From contig CAZSBB010000014.1 of assembly GCA_964605235.1 (NCBI GenBank), positions 59,754 to 123,753 on the forward strand: a stretch of DNA of 64,000 bases, in the 5' to 3' direction. The notes beneath the pieces are model-generated. The model did not search any database, had not been told where the DNA came from, and saw only the letters and a list, made by a program, of their open reading frames with translations. The stretch comes from CAZSBB01 sp964605235 (GTDB taxonomy: Bacteria; Planctomycetota; Phycisphaerae; Phycisphaerales; Phycisphaeraceae). Both the position numbers and the translations under genes were made by a program. Numbering within the stretch: the stretch's first letter is position 1; each line of letters opens with the position of its first letter. Below are positions 34,944 to 43,314 of this stretch, piece by piece.

Positions 34944-36989
34944 ATGCACGAGGATCAGCCGCGATGCTGGCGCTGGTGGGGGGCGCTGGGTCTGCTCGTC
35001 ATCACCACGCTGGCGTACGCCCCGGCGCTGCGCGGCGAGTTCGTCTGGGACGACTACCTCAACATCGTCAATGACACCCGCCTGCGCACCCTTGACGGCC
35101 TGGCGCGGGCGTGGCTGCGTCCGACGGAAAACTATCAGACTCCCTATTACCCGCTGACCACCACCGGCTTCTGGTTGCAGTACCAGCTCTGGGGACTGCG
35201 GCCGGTGGGTTACCACCTGGTCAATCTGCTCCTGCATGTGGTGACCAGCCTGCTGCTGTGGCGCGTGTTGGTGCGGCTGCGGGTTCCGGGCGCGTTCGTC
35301 GCTGCGGCGCTGTTTGCCGTGCATCCGGTGAATGTGCAGTCGGTGGCGTGGATGACCGAGTTGAAAAACGTGCTCTCGGCGTCGCTGTGTCTGGCGGCGG
35401 TGAACGCTTACCTGAGCTTTGAACGAATTGGTTCCCCCGTGCCGTTGGCGCTTGCGTCCACCGCGCCGTCGGATGCAGCGCCGGCGCGCTGCTGGCGTGC
35501 TTACGCGCTGGCGCTGCTGTGCTTCACCCTCGCGATGCTGGCGAAGACCGCCTCCTTCCCCACGCCGGTGGCGCTGTTGCTGCTCTTGTGGTGGCGTTTG
35601 CCCGGGCTGTGCTGGCGTCAGCTCTGGCCCCTGCTGCCCCTGCTGGTGATTTCGGTGGGGCTGAGTCTGCTCAACATCCATTTTGATCGGCTGTACGACC
35701 GTTCGCCGGTGACGCCCTGGACCATCGGCAGTTGGGCGGGTCGGCTGGTGATCACCGGGCGCGCCATCTGCTTTTACGTCGGTAAATTGCTGTGGCCCGC
35801 CGATCTGACCGCCATCTATCCGCGCTGGGAACTGGATGCCGGGGACCCGCAGCAGTGGCTGTATCTGCTGGCGGTGGGCCTGGTGTTGCTGGCGGCGGTG
35901 GTGTGGGGCTGGCGGCGGCAGCGCCGGGGAGTGCCGGCGGCATTGCTCATCTATGTCATCTGTCTGGCGCCCCTGACGCTGTTCGAGAGTGCTTACCTGC
36001 GGCTGTCGTTCGTGGTCGACCACTGGACCTACTGGGCGAACATGGCGTTGCTCCCCCTGCTGACCGCGCTGGCGGCGCTGGCGCTGCGCCGCCGCCGCGC
36101 GCTGGGGTTGGCGCTGGCCGCGCTGGTGGTGCTGGCGCTGCTGCCGGTGACCTTCGGCCGCGCCGCCACCTTTCAGAATGCCTTGACTTTGTGGAGTGAC
36201 AATCTGCGGGTCAACCCCGATTCCTGGTCGGCGCACAACAGCCTGGGGGCGTACTGGTTTGACCAGGGCAACCCCGCCCTGGCGATCGAGCATTACCAGT
36301 GGGCGCTGGCGCTGAACCCGATCAACGCGGTGGCGCACAACAATCTCGCCTGGGCGCTGCTGCAGATGGGACGCCCCGCCGAGGCCCTGGGGCATTGCCA
36401 GGCGGCGCTGCAGCTGAATCCGCAGTATCCCCCGGCCTACCTGAACCTGGCGGCGGTGCTCCGGCAGTTGCAGCGCCCGGAGCAGGCCCAGGCGGCGTTG
36501 CGCCGCGCCCTGGAACTGCGGTCTGATTTTGCGCCCGCCCACGTGGCGCTGGGCAACCTGCTGCGCGACACCGGCCGCCTCGAGCCCGCCGTCGACGCCT
36601 ACCGTGCCGCCCTGCGCCATGAGCCGCGCTCCGTCGAGGCGCTGGGCAACCTGGGCCAGACGTATGCAATGCTGGGCGATGCCGCAAACGCGGTCGCGTC
36701 TTTGCAGCGCGCCCTGCAACTGGACCCGGACAACTGGAATCTGCAGATCAGCCTGGCGCGGGCGTTGAACCAGCAGGGGCAACTGCCTGCAGCATTGCGG
36801 CATGCGCAGGCGGCGGCCCAACTCAAACCGCAGGACAGTTCGGTGCACAACACGCTGGGCATCATTCATGCCCGCCTGGGGCAGGCCGACCTGGCGCAGG
36901 CCGCCTTCGCCCGCGCGCTGGCGCTCAACCCTGACAATGCCGATGCCGCCGCCAACCTCGCGCGGCTTCGTGAAACCGTCGGGCCGTGA
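34944..36989 (+). CDS. TMTC/GT-C-like membrane protein with C-terminal TPR repeats
   Basis: 681 residues. WWGALGLLVITTLAYAPALRGEFVWDDYLNI starts the protein in the manner of GT-C fold protein O-mannosyltransferase-like proteins, with the acidic D-D in the first loop. About ten membrane segments follow to residue 420 (for example LLHVVTSLLLWRVLVRLRVPGAFVAAALFAVHPVNVQ). From about 430 to the end are seven or so TPR units (LGAYWFDQGNPALAIEHYQWALALNPIN, LAWALLQMGRPAEALGHCQAALQLNP). The arrangement resembles eukaryotic TMTC proteins and many uncharacterised bacterial ones. Function could be glycan transfer to proteins. A TATGAT six bases before the ATG suggests a leaderless mRNA. Confidence 0.87.
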   Translation: MHEDQPRCWRWWGALGLLVITTLAYAPALRGEFVWDDYLNIVNDTRLRTLDGLARAWLRPTENYQTPYYPLTTTGFWLQYQLWGLRPVGYHLVNLLLHVVTSLLLWRVLVRLRVPGAFVAAALFAVHPVNVQSVAWMTELKNVLSASLCLAAVNAYLSFERIGSPVPLALASTAPSDAAPARCWRAYALALLCFTLAMLAKTASFPTPVALLLLLWWRLPGLCWRQLWPLLPLLVISVGLSLLNIHFDRLYDRSPVTPWTIGSWAGRLVITGRAICFYVGKLLWPADLTAIYPRWELDAGDPQQWLYLLAVGLVLLAAVVWGWRRQRRGVPAALLIYVICLAPLTLFESAYLRLSFVVDHWTYWANMALLPLLTALAALALRRRRALGLALAALVVLALLPVTFGRAATFQNALTLWSDNLRVNPDSWSAHNSLGAYWFDQGNPALAIEHYQWALALNPINAVAHNNLAWALLQMGRPAEALGHCQAALQLNPQYPPAYLNLAAVLRQLQRPEQAQAALRRALELRSDFAPAHVALGNLLRDTGRLEPAVDAYRAALRHEPRSVEALGNLGQTYAMLGDAANAVASLQRALQLDPDNWNLQISLARALNQQGQLPAALRHAQAAAQLKPQDSSVHNTLGIIHARLGQADLAQAAFARALALNPDNADAAANLARLRETVGP

Positions 36990-36995
36990 AAGCCT

Positions 36996-38933
36996 TCAGC
37001 GCCGCAGCGCCAGGTGCAACAACGTCACCGGCTGGCTGCGGGTGCTGTAAACCCGCACCGCCAGCGCGGGCGCGACGTCCGTCGGCAACTTCAGCGTGGT
37101 GATGCCCGGCGCCGTCAGCGCCTGCTTCATCCCCGCGACCTCCACCATGCCCGGCGCCGCGTCGGCGACTTCCACCTCCAGCTTCGTCGCGCTGCCGCGC
37201 TGCAGGGTGTAAACCACATCCTGTTCCGGGCCGACCCCGGTTTGACGCACCGGGCGACCGCCGTGCTGGGGCGTCGCGCCGCTGTGCAGCATCTTGCTTA
37301 GGCGATGGCCCTCGGCGGCAAAGCCGCACAGCACGTAATCCGTCACGTCCGCCTGTGCGGTCCATTGCTGCCGCAGGGGGATTTCCACCGCGCGTTCCGC
37401 TTCCAGGCCTGCCGCGATGCCCCGGATTTCCGCAGGCATTTCCCCCATGAAGTTCGCGCCCTGCGCCTGTTCGAGCTGATCCGCCTGCGCCCGCAGCGCC
37501 GCGGCTTCCCGGGCGAACGGCTCGGTCAGCGCCGGCTCCAGACCCCACATCTCCCGCACGTGGCTGATGAGCACGCGCAGGAGCTGGGCGCACGCCCGCG
37601 CCAGCGCGGTGAGCTTCGCCAGTTCCGTTTGGATTTCCGCCGGCGCGTCGATCAGGCGCGCGGCGGCTTCCAGATCCCGCGCCAGCGTGAGCGCCTGATC
37701 CTTCTCCGTCAGCACCCATTCATGCGTGCGGGTGGTGCGCGCGCTGAGCATCGACCAGTGCCGCGCCATGTGCGTCAGCGGCACATTTTCCTCCAGCAGA
37801 TGGAACACCTGAATGTGCTTGAGGTGGTCGAAGCGCGGGAAACGGTGGTGCGAAATGCTTTGCTGGTCGATGTACAGCGCCTGGCAGATCACATCGAACG
37901 TGCGCGGCAGCAACTTGAGCAGCGCCGGCGCCAGCGCGCCATAGCGCTGCTGATGCCACTGCGCCAGATGTTCCAGCAGCGGCGTCTGGGGGTCGCGCAG
38001 CCAGCGCGTCGGGACCAGCAGGTTGGCTTCATTGACGGGATGGCCCATGGCGGGATGGCGCGGGTCGCGGTCGACGCGCAGCACGAAGACCTGGGCGCCG
38101 CGCTGCCGGGCGGCCTCCAGCCGCTGCCCCACATGCCCGACATACTGACAGGGCAGCATGGACTGGCCGTAGTACTCGGCGCCGCAGTCGGTTTCCGCGC
38201 GGACCTCAAACTGCGGCAGCGAGCCGATCAATTCCTCGTGCGGCAGGAACGGGTTCCAGTCGAACGGCTCGGTCTTGTACATCACCGCCAGCCGCCGGCC
38301 GGTCAGTTCGGTCAGCGCCTGCCGCACGTCCAGTTCATCCTGGCGCACCGCGGAGAACGGCCGCACCACCAGCAGCTTGCCCGCCGGCTCCGTCGCCGCC
38401 AGCACCGCCTCCAGCACCCGGCGCACGCGCTGAGCGCCGGGCAGGTCACAGAACGGCCGACGAAACACCGGGATGTGCGTTTCCGTCAGCGTCAGCACCA
38501 GTTCATCGACATGCGGAAAGCGCCCGAAGAACTCGCGCACCTTGGCGGTGACGAACTGATACAACGCCGGCGCTGCCAGATCCACCAGCCCGTCGGCGGC
38601 ACGCAGGGCGGGCATGCGCTCGAGCAGGTCCGCCGGCCCCCACAGCTCATGATGCCAGAGACCCAGCCGCAACCCCGCTTCCCGGCAGTGGGCGCTGAGG
38701 CGCTCGAGCACGCCTTCCAGTTGGGCGACGCGCGCGGCGTCCACCGCGCCCTGCAACACCGGCTGATCGGCAAAGCGCAGGAACAGGTCGATCGCCATGG
38801 TCGGCAATTCGATGCCTGTCACCCCCTCGGCGGCGGCCTGCTCGATGGCCTGGTGCACCGCCGGTTCATGCAGGCTATGCGTCTGACAAACGGACCAGAG
38901 CAAACGATAAGGTGAAGCTGATGGCCGCGTCAC
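36996..38933 (-). CDS. Hypothetical protein with barrel-like N-terminal domain, possibly glycosidase-related
   Basis: 645 residues from a GTG start (MTRPSASPYRLLWS). Segments such as EGVTGIELPTMAIDLFLRFADQ, LRLGLWHHELWGPADLLERM, FFGRFPHVDELVLTLTETHIPVF, GKLLVVRPFSA and AETDCGAEYYGQSMLPCQYVGH suggest a TIM-barrel with acidic residues at strand ends, as in GH67-like or related glycosidase folds, though I cannot place it in a family. The middle (residues about 310-500) is helical. The C-terminus is beta-rich. No signal peptide. It converges on the TPR gene seven bases away and is separated from the sialidase-like gene by a half copy of the REP-like element. Confidence 0.6.
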   Translation of the reverse strand: MTRPSASPYRLLWSVCQTHSLHEPAVHQAIEQAAAEGVTGIELPTMAIDLFLRFADQPVLQGAVDAARVAQLEGVLERLSAHCREAGLRLGLWHHELWGPADLLERMPALRAADGLVDLAAPALYQFVTAKVREFFGRFPHVDELVLTLTETHIPVFRRPFCDLPGAQRVRRVLEAVLAATEPAGKLLVVRPFSAVRQDELDVRQALTELTGRRLAVMYKTEPFDWNPFLPHEELIGSLPQFEVRAETDCGAEYYGQSMLPCQYVGHVGQRLEAARQRGAQVFVLRVDRDPRHPAMGHPVNEANLLVPTRWLRDPQTPLLEHLAQWHQQRYGALAPALLKLLPRTFDVICQALYIDQQSISHHRFPRFDHLKHIQVFHLLEENVPLTHMARHWSMLSARTTRTHEWVLTEKDQALTLARDLEAAARLIDAPAEIQTELAKLTALARACAQLLRVLISHVREMWGLEPALTEPFAREAAALRAQADQLEQAQGANFMGEMPAEIRGIAAGLEAERAVEIPLRQQWTAQADVTDYVLCGFAAEGHRLSKMLHSGATPQHGGRPVRQTGVGPEQDVVYTLQRGSATKLEVEVADAAPGMVEVAGMKQALTAPGITTLKLPTDVAPALAVRVYSTRSQPVTLLHLALRR

Positions 38934-38989
38934 GGGGGATGCTTTCCGAATATTTTCGATAAAGCCCGAATGTTACCGCGCGGCGCGGC

Positions 38990-39014
38990 AAGAAAGGGGA
39001 TAAGTACATTTAAT
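38990..39014 (+). repeat. REP-like element, half copy
   Basis: One arm only (AAGAAAGGGGATAAGTAC then ATTTAAT), identical to the left arms at 21247 and 60990. The right arm is absent or degraded: an imperfect TTATCCC remains near 39042-39048. It lies in the spacer between two minus-strand genes. Confidence 0.75.
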
Positions 39015-39041
39015 CGGGCGAATGAATGGCACTGCGCTGTT

Positions 39042-40319
39042 TTATCCCAGCGCGATGCGGTACTCGTACAGGTTGGCGTTGATCCACGCCAGCTCGGCGT
39101 AGCCTTTTTCGCCGTAGCGCGTCAGGTAGAGCAGCAGGTCGCCGGTGGCGCGGTCCTGGCAGTACTTGAAGTTGGACATCTGCGTATCGGGGTGTTCATC
39201 CGCCGCCGCCCGGTCGATCACGGCAATGCTGGCGCGGTCCAGGGCAAAGGGTTCCTCGCACACGCGGGCGATGTGCAACGGGCTGCGCGGCATGTTGCCG
39301 TGGGGCCGGCGGCCTTCGGTGCAGAGATTGCCGATCCAATACAACTGCCCATCGCGTGCGGAGCGGACCAGCATGGAGCCGGAGGAGCCAGACTCCAGGA
39401 CGGTTCCGTCGCTGCACGCCAGCGGCGTGACGGGGGTCCAGGTGTCGCCGCCGTCGGTGGAGCAGGTGACCCACTTGTACCCCGGCCGGTCTGGCCAATG
39501 GAAATTGGCGCCGCGGAGCACCATGACCAGTTTGCCGCCGGGCAGTTCCGCCAGCGCCGGCTCCATCAGGCCGCGCGAGCTGAGGGCGAAGTCGTAGGGC
39601 ACTGGACCGGTGCGCCGCCAGGACCATCGGCCGTCCGCGCCGGGCGTGCCGATGAGCAGCCCGGCTTCCCACACATCCATCAGCACTTCGGGCAGGTCGG
39701 TGCGCGGCTGGGCGCAGGCGCTGGCGATGTACAGGTCGTCGGAGCGTTGCTGATGGGCGGCGGCATAGCGGCGAATCGCCCCGTCGGCGTCATGTTTTTG
39801 CCACTGCACCGGGGCGAGGATGCGCCCCCGCGCGTCGAGGATCGGGTTGACGAAGCTGAAGCACAGCCCCTGCGGCAAGCCGAAGTCACTGACCAGCACT
39901 TCGCCCGCGCCGCGGCTGATCTCCGCCGGCGTGCCCACGCTGATGCGCGCCTGGCAGTTGGAATCGAGGTTGCAGCCCGCAAGGTTCGCTTCGAACTTGT
40001 TGTTGGTGAAATGCACCAGTCGGCCATCGGGCAGCAGGAGGATGGCGTTCTCGGTATGGCAGAGGTGTCCGCCCTCGACCGGCTCTTTGCTCAGGGACGG
40101 GCGCAGTGGGGACCAGGTGGCGCCGTTGTCGTCGGAGGTCTGATCGGCGAAATCGTCATGGATGTCGTTGGCGATCTCCCAGCCGATGCGGCGCAGCAGG
40201 CGCGGCTCATGGGGGTGGACGTAACCGATGAACCCGCACAAGGGGGCGCGGCCCACGCCGTGGGGCAACAGCAGGCGGCGGGACAAGGTGCGGCCGGCGG
40301 GGGCGGGGGAGGAAGCCAT
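39042..40319 (-). CDS. Sialidase/BNR-repeat-like protein
   Basis: 425 residues from MASSPAPAGRTLS; CAGGAG lies seven bases before the ATG. Asp-box-like turns SDDNGATWSPL and STDGGDTWTPVT, with LPDGRLVHFTNNK and LPGGKLVMVLRG, indicate a six-bladed beta-propeller of the sialidase superfamily. Arg-rich positions (RGANFHWPDRPG, GGSSGSMLVRSARDGQLYWIGNL) could contribute to a carboxylate site. In Planctomycetes such proteins are frequent in sulfatase and glycan clusters, and many are not true sialidases. No signal peptide is seen, so it is probably intracellular. Substrate unknown. Confidence 0.82.
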   Translation of the reverse strand: MASSPAPAGRTLSRRLLLPHGVGRAPLCGFIGYVHPHEPRLLRRIGWEIANDIHDDFADQTSDDNGATWSPLRPSLSKEPVEGGHLCHTENAILLLPDGRLVHFTNNKFEANLAGCNLDSNCQARISVGTPAEISRGAGEVLVSDFGLPQGLCFSFVNPILDARGRILAPVQWQKHDADGAIRRYAAAHQQRSDDLYIASACAQPRTDLPEVLMDVWEAGLLIGTPGADGRWSWRRTGPVPYDFALSSRGLMEPALAELPGGKLVMVLRGANFHWPDRPGYKWVTCSTDGGDTWTPVTPLACSDGTVLESGSSGSMLVRSARDGQLYWIGNLCTEGRRPHGNMPRSPLHIARVCEEPFALDRASIAVIDRAAADEHPDTQMSNFKYCQDRATGDLLLYLTRYGEKGYAELAWINANLYEYRIALG

Positions 40320-40376
40320 GGGTGACTCCTGGAAAACCCGACGACGATCAGCATGTGCCATGACCGGGGGGCGGAT

Positions 40377-40721
40377 TTACGCCTGCTCGGCGGCGGCGCG
40401 GTCTTTGACGATGGTGAAGACCATGTTCAGCCGGGCGATTTCGAAGATGCCGATCACCTTGGGCTGGAGGTTGCAGAGGACCAGTTTGCCGGCGGCGCGT
40501 TTCTGCATTTGCAGGGCTTCGACCAGCACCGCCACGCCGGAGCTGTCCATGTAGGGCACTTGCTGCAGATCGACGATGATTTTGCCGGGTTTGCCGGCGG
40601 CGGTCTGCTGCAGGACGACGCGCACCTGGGCGGAGGCGTTGAAGTCCACCTCGCCGGCGACTTCCACCAGCGCGCCGCCGGGGATGGCGTGGGATGTCGC
40701 GGTGACCTGACTGTTGCCCAT
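40377..40721 (-). CDS. STAS-domain anti-sigma factor antagonist (SpoIIAA/RsbV-like)
   Basis: 114 residues from MGNSQVTATSHAIPG. The fold is a single STAS domain: ALVEVAGEVDFNASAQVRVVLQQ, KIIVDLQQVPYMDSSGVAVLVEALQM. The Ser pair in YMDSSGVAVL is where the cognate kinase phosphorylates. Unphosphorylated protein binds the anti-sigma kinase and frees a partner. The kinase is the next gene upstream on the same strand, about 95 bases away, so the two form a partner-switching module. No sigma factor or PP2C phosphatase gene is in the neighbourhood, so the output is elsewhere. Confidence 0.92.
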   Translation of the reverse strand: MGNSQVTATSHAIPGGALVEVAGEVDFNASAQVRVVLQQTAAGKPGKIIVDLQQVPYMDSSGVAVLVEALQMQKRAAGKLVLCNLQPKVIGIFEIARLNMVFTIVKDRAAAEQA

Positions 40722-40815
40722 GGCAGATGCTCGCTTTCTGGCGTCGATCCAACGGGTGAGGCGTCGGGGCGGGGCAGCGTACCGGCTTTGGCGGGAGGTC
40801 ACAAACCGCGCGGGG

Positions 40816-41262
40816 TCAGGACGCCGGGGCGGCGGCGGCGTACTTGTACATCGCCAGCCGGACGCCGCCGTTGGGTCGCCGGGTGTAGCTCACTTCGTCC
40901 ATGATGTCGTGGATGATATGCACGCCCAGGCCGCCGGGCCGGATTTCATCCAGCGGGCGACTTTTGATTTTCGTCAGGTCCACGCCGGTGGATTCGTCTT
41001 CGATGATGATGGCGATGCCGTCGCGGCCGGCTTGCGACACCGGCGCCAGCTGCACGTCGATCGGGCGCTCGGCGGCGCGCTGGTAGGCGTGGCGAATGAC
41101 GTTGGTCAGCGCTTCATCGACCGCCAGCATCACGCGCCCGCATTCCTGTTCGTTCAAACCATACAGCCGGGCGGTCGTTTCCACCGCGCTGCGGACAATG
41201 CACAGGTAGCGCGGCTGACTGAGAATGCGCAGCGTGACATGGGCGGCGGCCGATGCGGTCAT
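40816..41262 (-). CDS. Anti-sigma regulatory factor, RsbW/SpoIIAB-like Ser/Thr kinase
   Basis: 148 residues with a GHKL ATPase fold: N-box VDEALTNVIRHAY, IEDESTGVDL and the G-rich PGGLGVHIIHDIMDEVSY. It would phosphorylate the STAS protein encoded just downstream and sequester a sigma factor or another partner when the antagonist is phosphorylated. The start overlaps the stop of the upstream lipoprotein gene in an ATGA arrangement, so the two are translationally coupled. Ligand-binding residues look intact. Confidence 0.92.
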   Translation of the reverse strand: MTASAAAHVTLRILSQPRYLCIVRSAVETTARLYGLNEQECGRVMLAVDEALTNVIRHAYQRAAERPIDVQLAPVSQAGRDGIAIIIEDESTGVDLTKIKSRPLDEIRPGGLGVHIIHDIMDEVSYTRRPNGGVRLAMYKYAAAAPAS

Positions 41263-41669
41263 GGCGTCTCCGGAGTTGGGGCGGGCGCGCTGGCGCTCGA
41301 GGGGGAAGCAGCGTCCAGCGTGCCCTGGCGATAGGCCTGGCGCAGCGCGTCAACCTGCGGGCGGCGGGTCGGCAACGGAGCATACGGATTGTAGGCGGGA
41401 CGCTGACCCACAATGCGCTCGAGCGCGCCCAGCGCCAGCACCCGCTCGGCGGGGTCGTCGCTGTCGAGCAGATCAATCAGCCGCGGCACGGCGGTGCGGT
41501 CGCGCGTTTCACCCGCTTGCTGGATGGCGTACAGCCGCGCTTGCGGGTCCGGCCCGTCGAAGCCCTGCTGAGCCAGCGGGGTCGGTTGCGCACAGCCACC
41601 CAGCAGCAGCGCCAGCGTCAGCAGACATCCCCAGCTTCGGGCCAGCGGATTGGACGGGATCAGACTCAT
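41259..41669 (-). CDS. HEAT-like repeat lipoprotein in partner-switching operon
   Basis: 136 residues from MSLIPSNPLARSWGCLLTLALLLGGC, a lipoprotein signal with lipobox LGGC. The mature part has PLAQQGFDGPDPQARLYAIQQAGETRDRTAVPRLIDLLDSDDPAERVLALGALERI, a single pair of HEAT-like helices with a PBS-lyase-like DxxxR pattern. A low-complexity Ser/Ala/Pro tail follows. The stop overlaps the start of the kinase gene by four bases. A membrane-tethered partner for the kinase is a plausible but unproven role. A strong hairpin lies 59 bases before the ATG. Confidence 0.8.
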   Translation of the reverse strand: MSLIPSNPLARSWGCLLTLALLLGGCAQPTPLAQQGFDGPDPQARLYAIQQAGETRDRTAVPRLIDLLDSDDPAERVLALGALERIVGQRPAYNPYAPLPTRRPQVDALRQAYRQGTLDAASPSSASAPAPTPETP

Positions 41670-41727
41670 GCAGGCATGGTAATCCGCCCGGCGGTTCGAC
41701 GCATCCCAGTGCCGCAGACCACCCGGA

Positions 41728-41774
41728 ACTACGGACCCAGTGCAGCGGAAAACTGCACCCAGGGTCAGCGTAGT
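41728..41774 (-). other. Hairpin upstream of lipoprotein/kinase operon
   Basis: ACTACG pairs with CGTAGT, GACCC with GGGTC and AGTGCAG with CTGCAC around a central CGGAAAA. It ends 59 bases before the lipoprotein ATG, so it could be a 5' leader structure or a dispersed palindrome. Only one copy was seen. Confidence 0.5.
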
Positions 41775-41964
41775 TGCCCTGCTGCAACGCCTCCCACCCG
41801 TGAGCAAACGGTTGCAGCACAGCCGCAGGGATTGACGCCCGGCAAGCAACCCTCCCCGCCGGCTTACGGTGGCGAACCAGTCGTCACGGCGACCTTGGGG
41901 CCCATGCTTCCATGGGCTTCCAGGGGGCTTCCGGGGGGATGTTTTCGACCCCGACAGGGGTCGT

Positions 41965-42133
41965 GGAAAGTAGCCACGGGTGGAGCGCAGCGAAACCCGT
42001 GGTTGAGGATCGCGCTTGATTCCGATCCGTCCCGGAGGGACGGCGGAAGCTTCCTTCACCCCTGCCGGGGTGAGAGTTTGCACCAGTGCTTTTTCCCACG
42101 AGTTCCGCTGCGCTCCACTCGTGGCTACTTTCC
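41965..42133. repeat. Inverted pair of hairpins
   Basis: Left: CCACGGGT (41974-41981) and ACCCGTGG (41995-42002) around GGAGCGCAGCGAA. Right: CCACGAGT (42096-42103) and ACTCGTGG (42117-42124) around TCCGCTGCGCTCC, which is the complement of the left loop. Including flanks (GGAAAGTAG), the two form a larger inverted repeat about 95 bases apart. Confidence 0.75.
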
Positions 42134-42264
42134 TGCGCCCCCTTCAGGGGCGAAGACCATGCAGAGCAAACAGGTGGGCAACAGCAAACCCTGACGCGCG
42201 GCGATCCTTCCGCACGGGTTGATCATCCATCTGCGCTTGCCCTGTACCAACACCAACACAGCGC

Positions 42265-43215
42265 TCAGTGCGTGGCGACGGCGGTCGCCTGGCTCAGTGC
42301 GGCAACTTCCGTCGCGGGCACGCTCGGCGTCGCCTGGGCGGCAGCTGGCGCCGCCTCGCCCCGCTGTTCCGCCACCAGCCGCTGCAGGTCGGCGGTCACC
42401 TGGGCGTTGTCCCAGATGTTGCCCTGATGGTCCCGGACGAAGCGGCCCTGGTCGTCGACCAGGATCAGCTCATAGCCATGGCTGAACTGGCCGGTGGTCG
42501 AAGGTTTGAAGTGAATCTGGAATTCGCTCAGCAGCGCCCGGAACTGGTTCAGGTCCGCGCGGAGCATGAGGGTTTCCGGCTGCATTTCGAACTTGATCCC
42601 GCGCTGTTCGCCGTAGCGCTTGAGCCGCTCGGGCGTGTCGTAGCTCGGGTCATAGGAGATCAGCACCAGCCGCACATCGCCGGCGATGCCCGCCGCGGCG
42701 ACTTCGCGCTGCAGGTTGGCGAACTTGACCGTCACCAGCGGGCACATGTTCGGGTCCGGGCAACGGGTGTACATCCACGACAGCACCCAGGGCTTGCCCT
42801 TGAGGTCGGCGAGCTTGAGGCTCCGGCCGTTCTGGTCGGTGACGTTGTAGTCCAGGTCGAACGGCTGCCGTTCGCTGGTCGCCAGCCACGGGCTCAGGCG
42901 CGCCGGCGGCTGGGGCGACTGGTCCACGGTGGTCGCCGGCTCGGGCGCCTCGGGCGTAACGGCGGGAGCGGTCGGGGCGGCCGGGGTGGCGTCGGCGACG
43001 GCCGGGGCCGCGGCGGCTTTTTCACCAGGCAGCGGACAGCAGGGCGGAGCGGGCAGATCGGCGGTGGTGGCGGCCGCGTGGTCTGCCGCATGATCCGCCA
43101 CCGGCTGCGCGGCGGGGGCGGCGGCGTCCTTGCGTTCACAGCCGACCAGCGTGGCGAGCCCCAGCGTCAGCGCCAACGTGCCCAAAGTCAAATGACGATT
43201 GAATCGGTATGACAT
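42265..43215 (-). CDS. SCO1/SenC-family lipoprotein
   Basis: 316 residues from MSYRFNRHLTLG. Lipobox LVGC follows a signal helix. An Ala/Pro-rich linker (about 90 residues, with a CCPLPG and several His-Ala-Asp words) leads to the SCO/thioredoxin fold: DYNVTDQNGRSLKLADLKGKPWVLSWMYTRC, with C-P-D-P-N-M-C-P and later GQFSHGYELILVDDQGRFV with the conserved His. Standard SCO proteins use C-x-x-x-C; this one has five residues between the cysteines. The family delivers copper to cytochrome oxidase CuA or handles thiol redox. No cytochrome oxidase genes are near. The likely periplasmic role is copper or redox homeostasis. Confidence 0.88.
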   Translation of the reverse strand: MSYRFNRHLTLGTLALTLGLATLVGCERKDAAAPAAQPVADHAADHAAATTADLPAPPCCPLPGEKAAAAPAVADATPAAPTAPAVTPEAPEPATTVDQSPQPPARLSPWLATSERQPFDLDYNVTDQNGRSLKLADLKGKPWVLSWMYTRCPDPNMCPLVTVKFANLQREVAAAGIAGDVRLVLISYDPSYDTPERLKRYGEQRGIKFEMQPETLMLRADLNQFRALLSEFQIHFKPSTTGQFSHGYELILVDDQGRFVRDHQGNIWDNAQVTADLQRLVAEQRGEAAPAAAQATPSVPATEVAALSQATAVATH

Positions 43216-43314
43216 GTTGCACCTCGCATCCCGCAAGCACGCGCGGGTCGCGGCGGGGCTACCATCCTAGGCGCTCAAGTCGGCCCTGACCACTGGCGGG
43301 CGTCCCGTGGTTGC

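Larger units (their letters stand above)
41670..42264. other. Repeat-rich intergenic region, about 600 bases
   Basis: No gene is supported here. From right to left it holds a pair of inverted hairpins (41965-42002 and 42096-42133), tandem GCTTCC-GGGGG words near 41912-41938, palindromic GTCCCGGAGGGACG near 42029 and a 47-base hairpin at 41728-41774 in the leader of the lipoprotein gene. Open frames crossing the area on both strands have repeat-like composition. Confidence 0.7.

Noticed and set aside
41253..42194. Long plus-strand frame across the hairpin region
   Set aside because: It overlaps the kinase/lipoprotein operon in antisense and continues through hairpin repeats.
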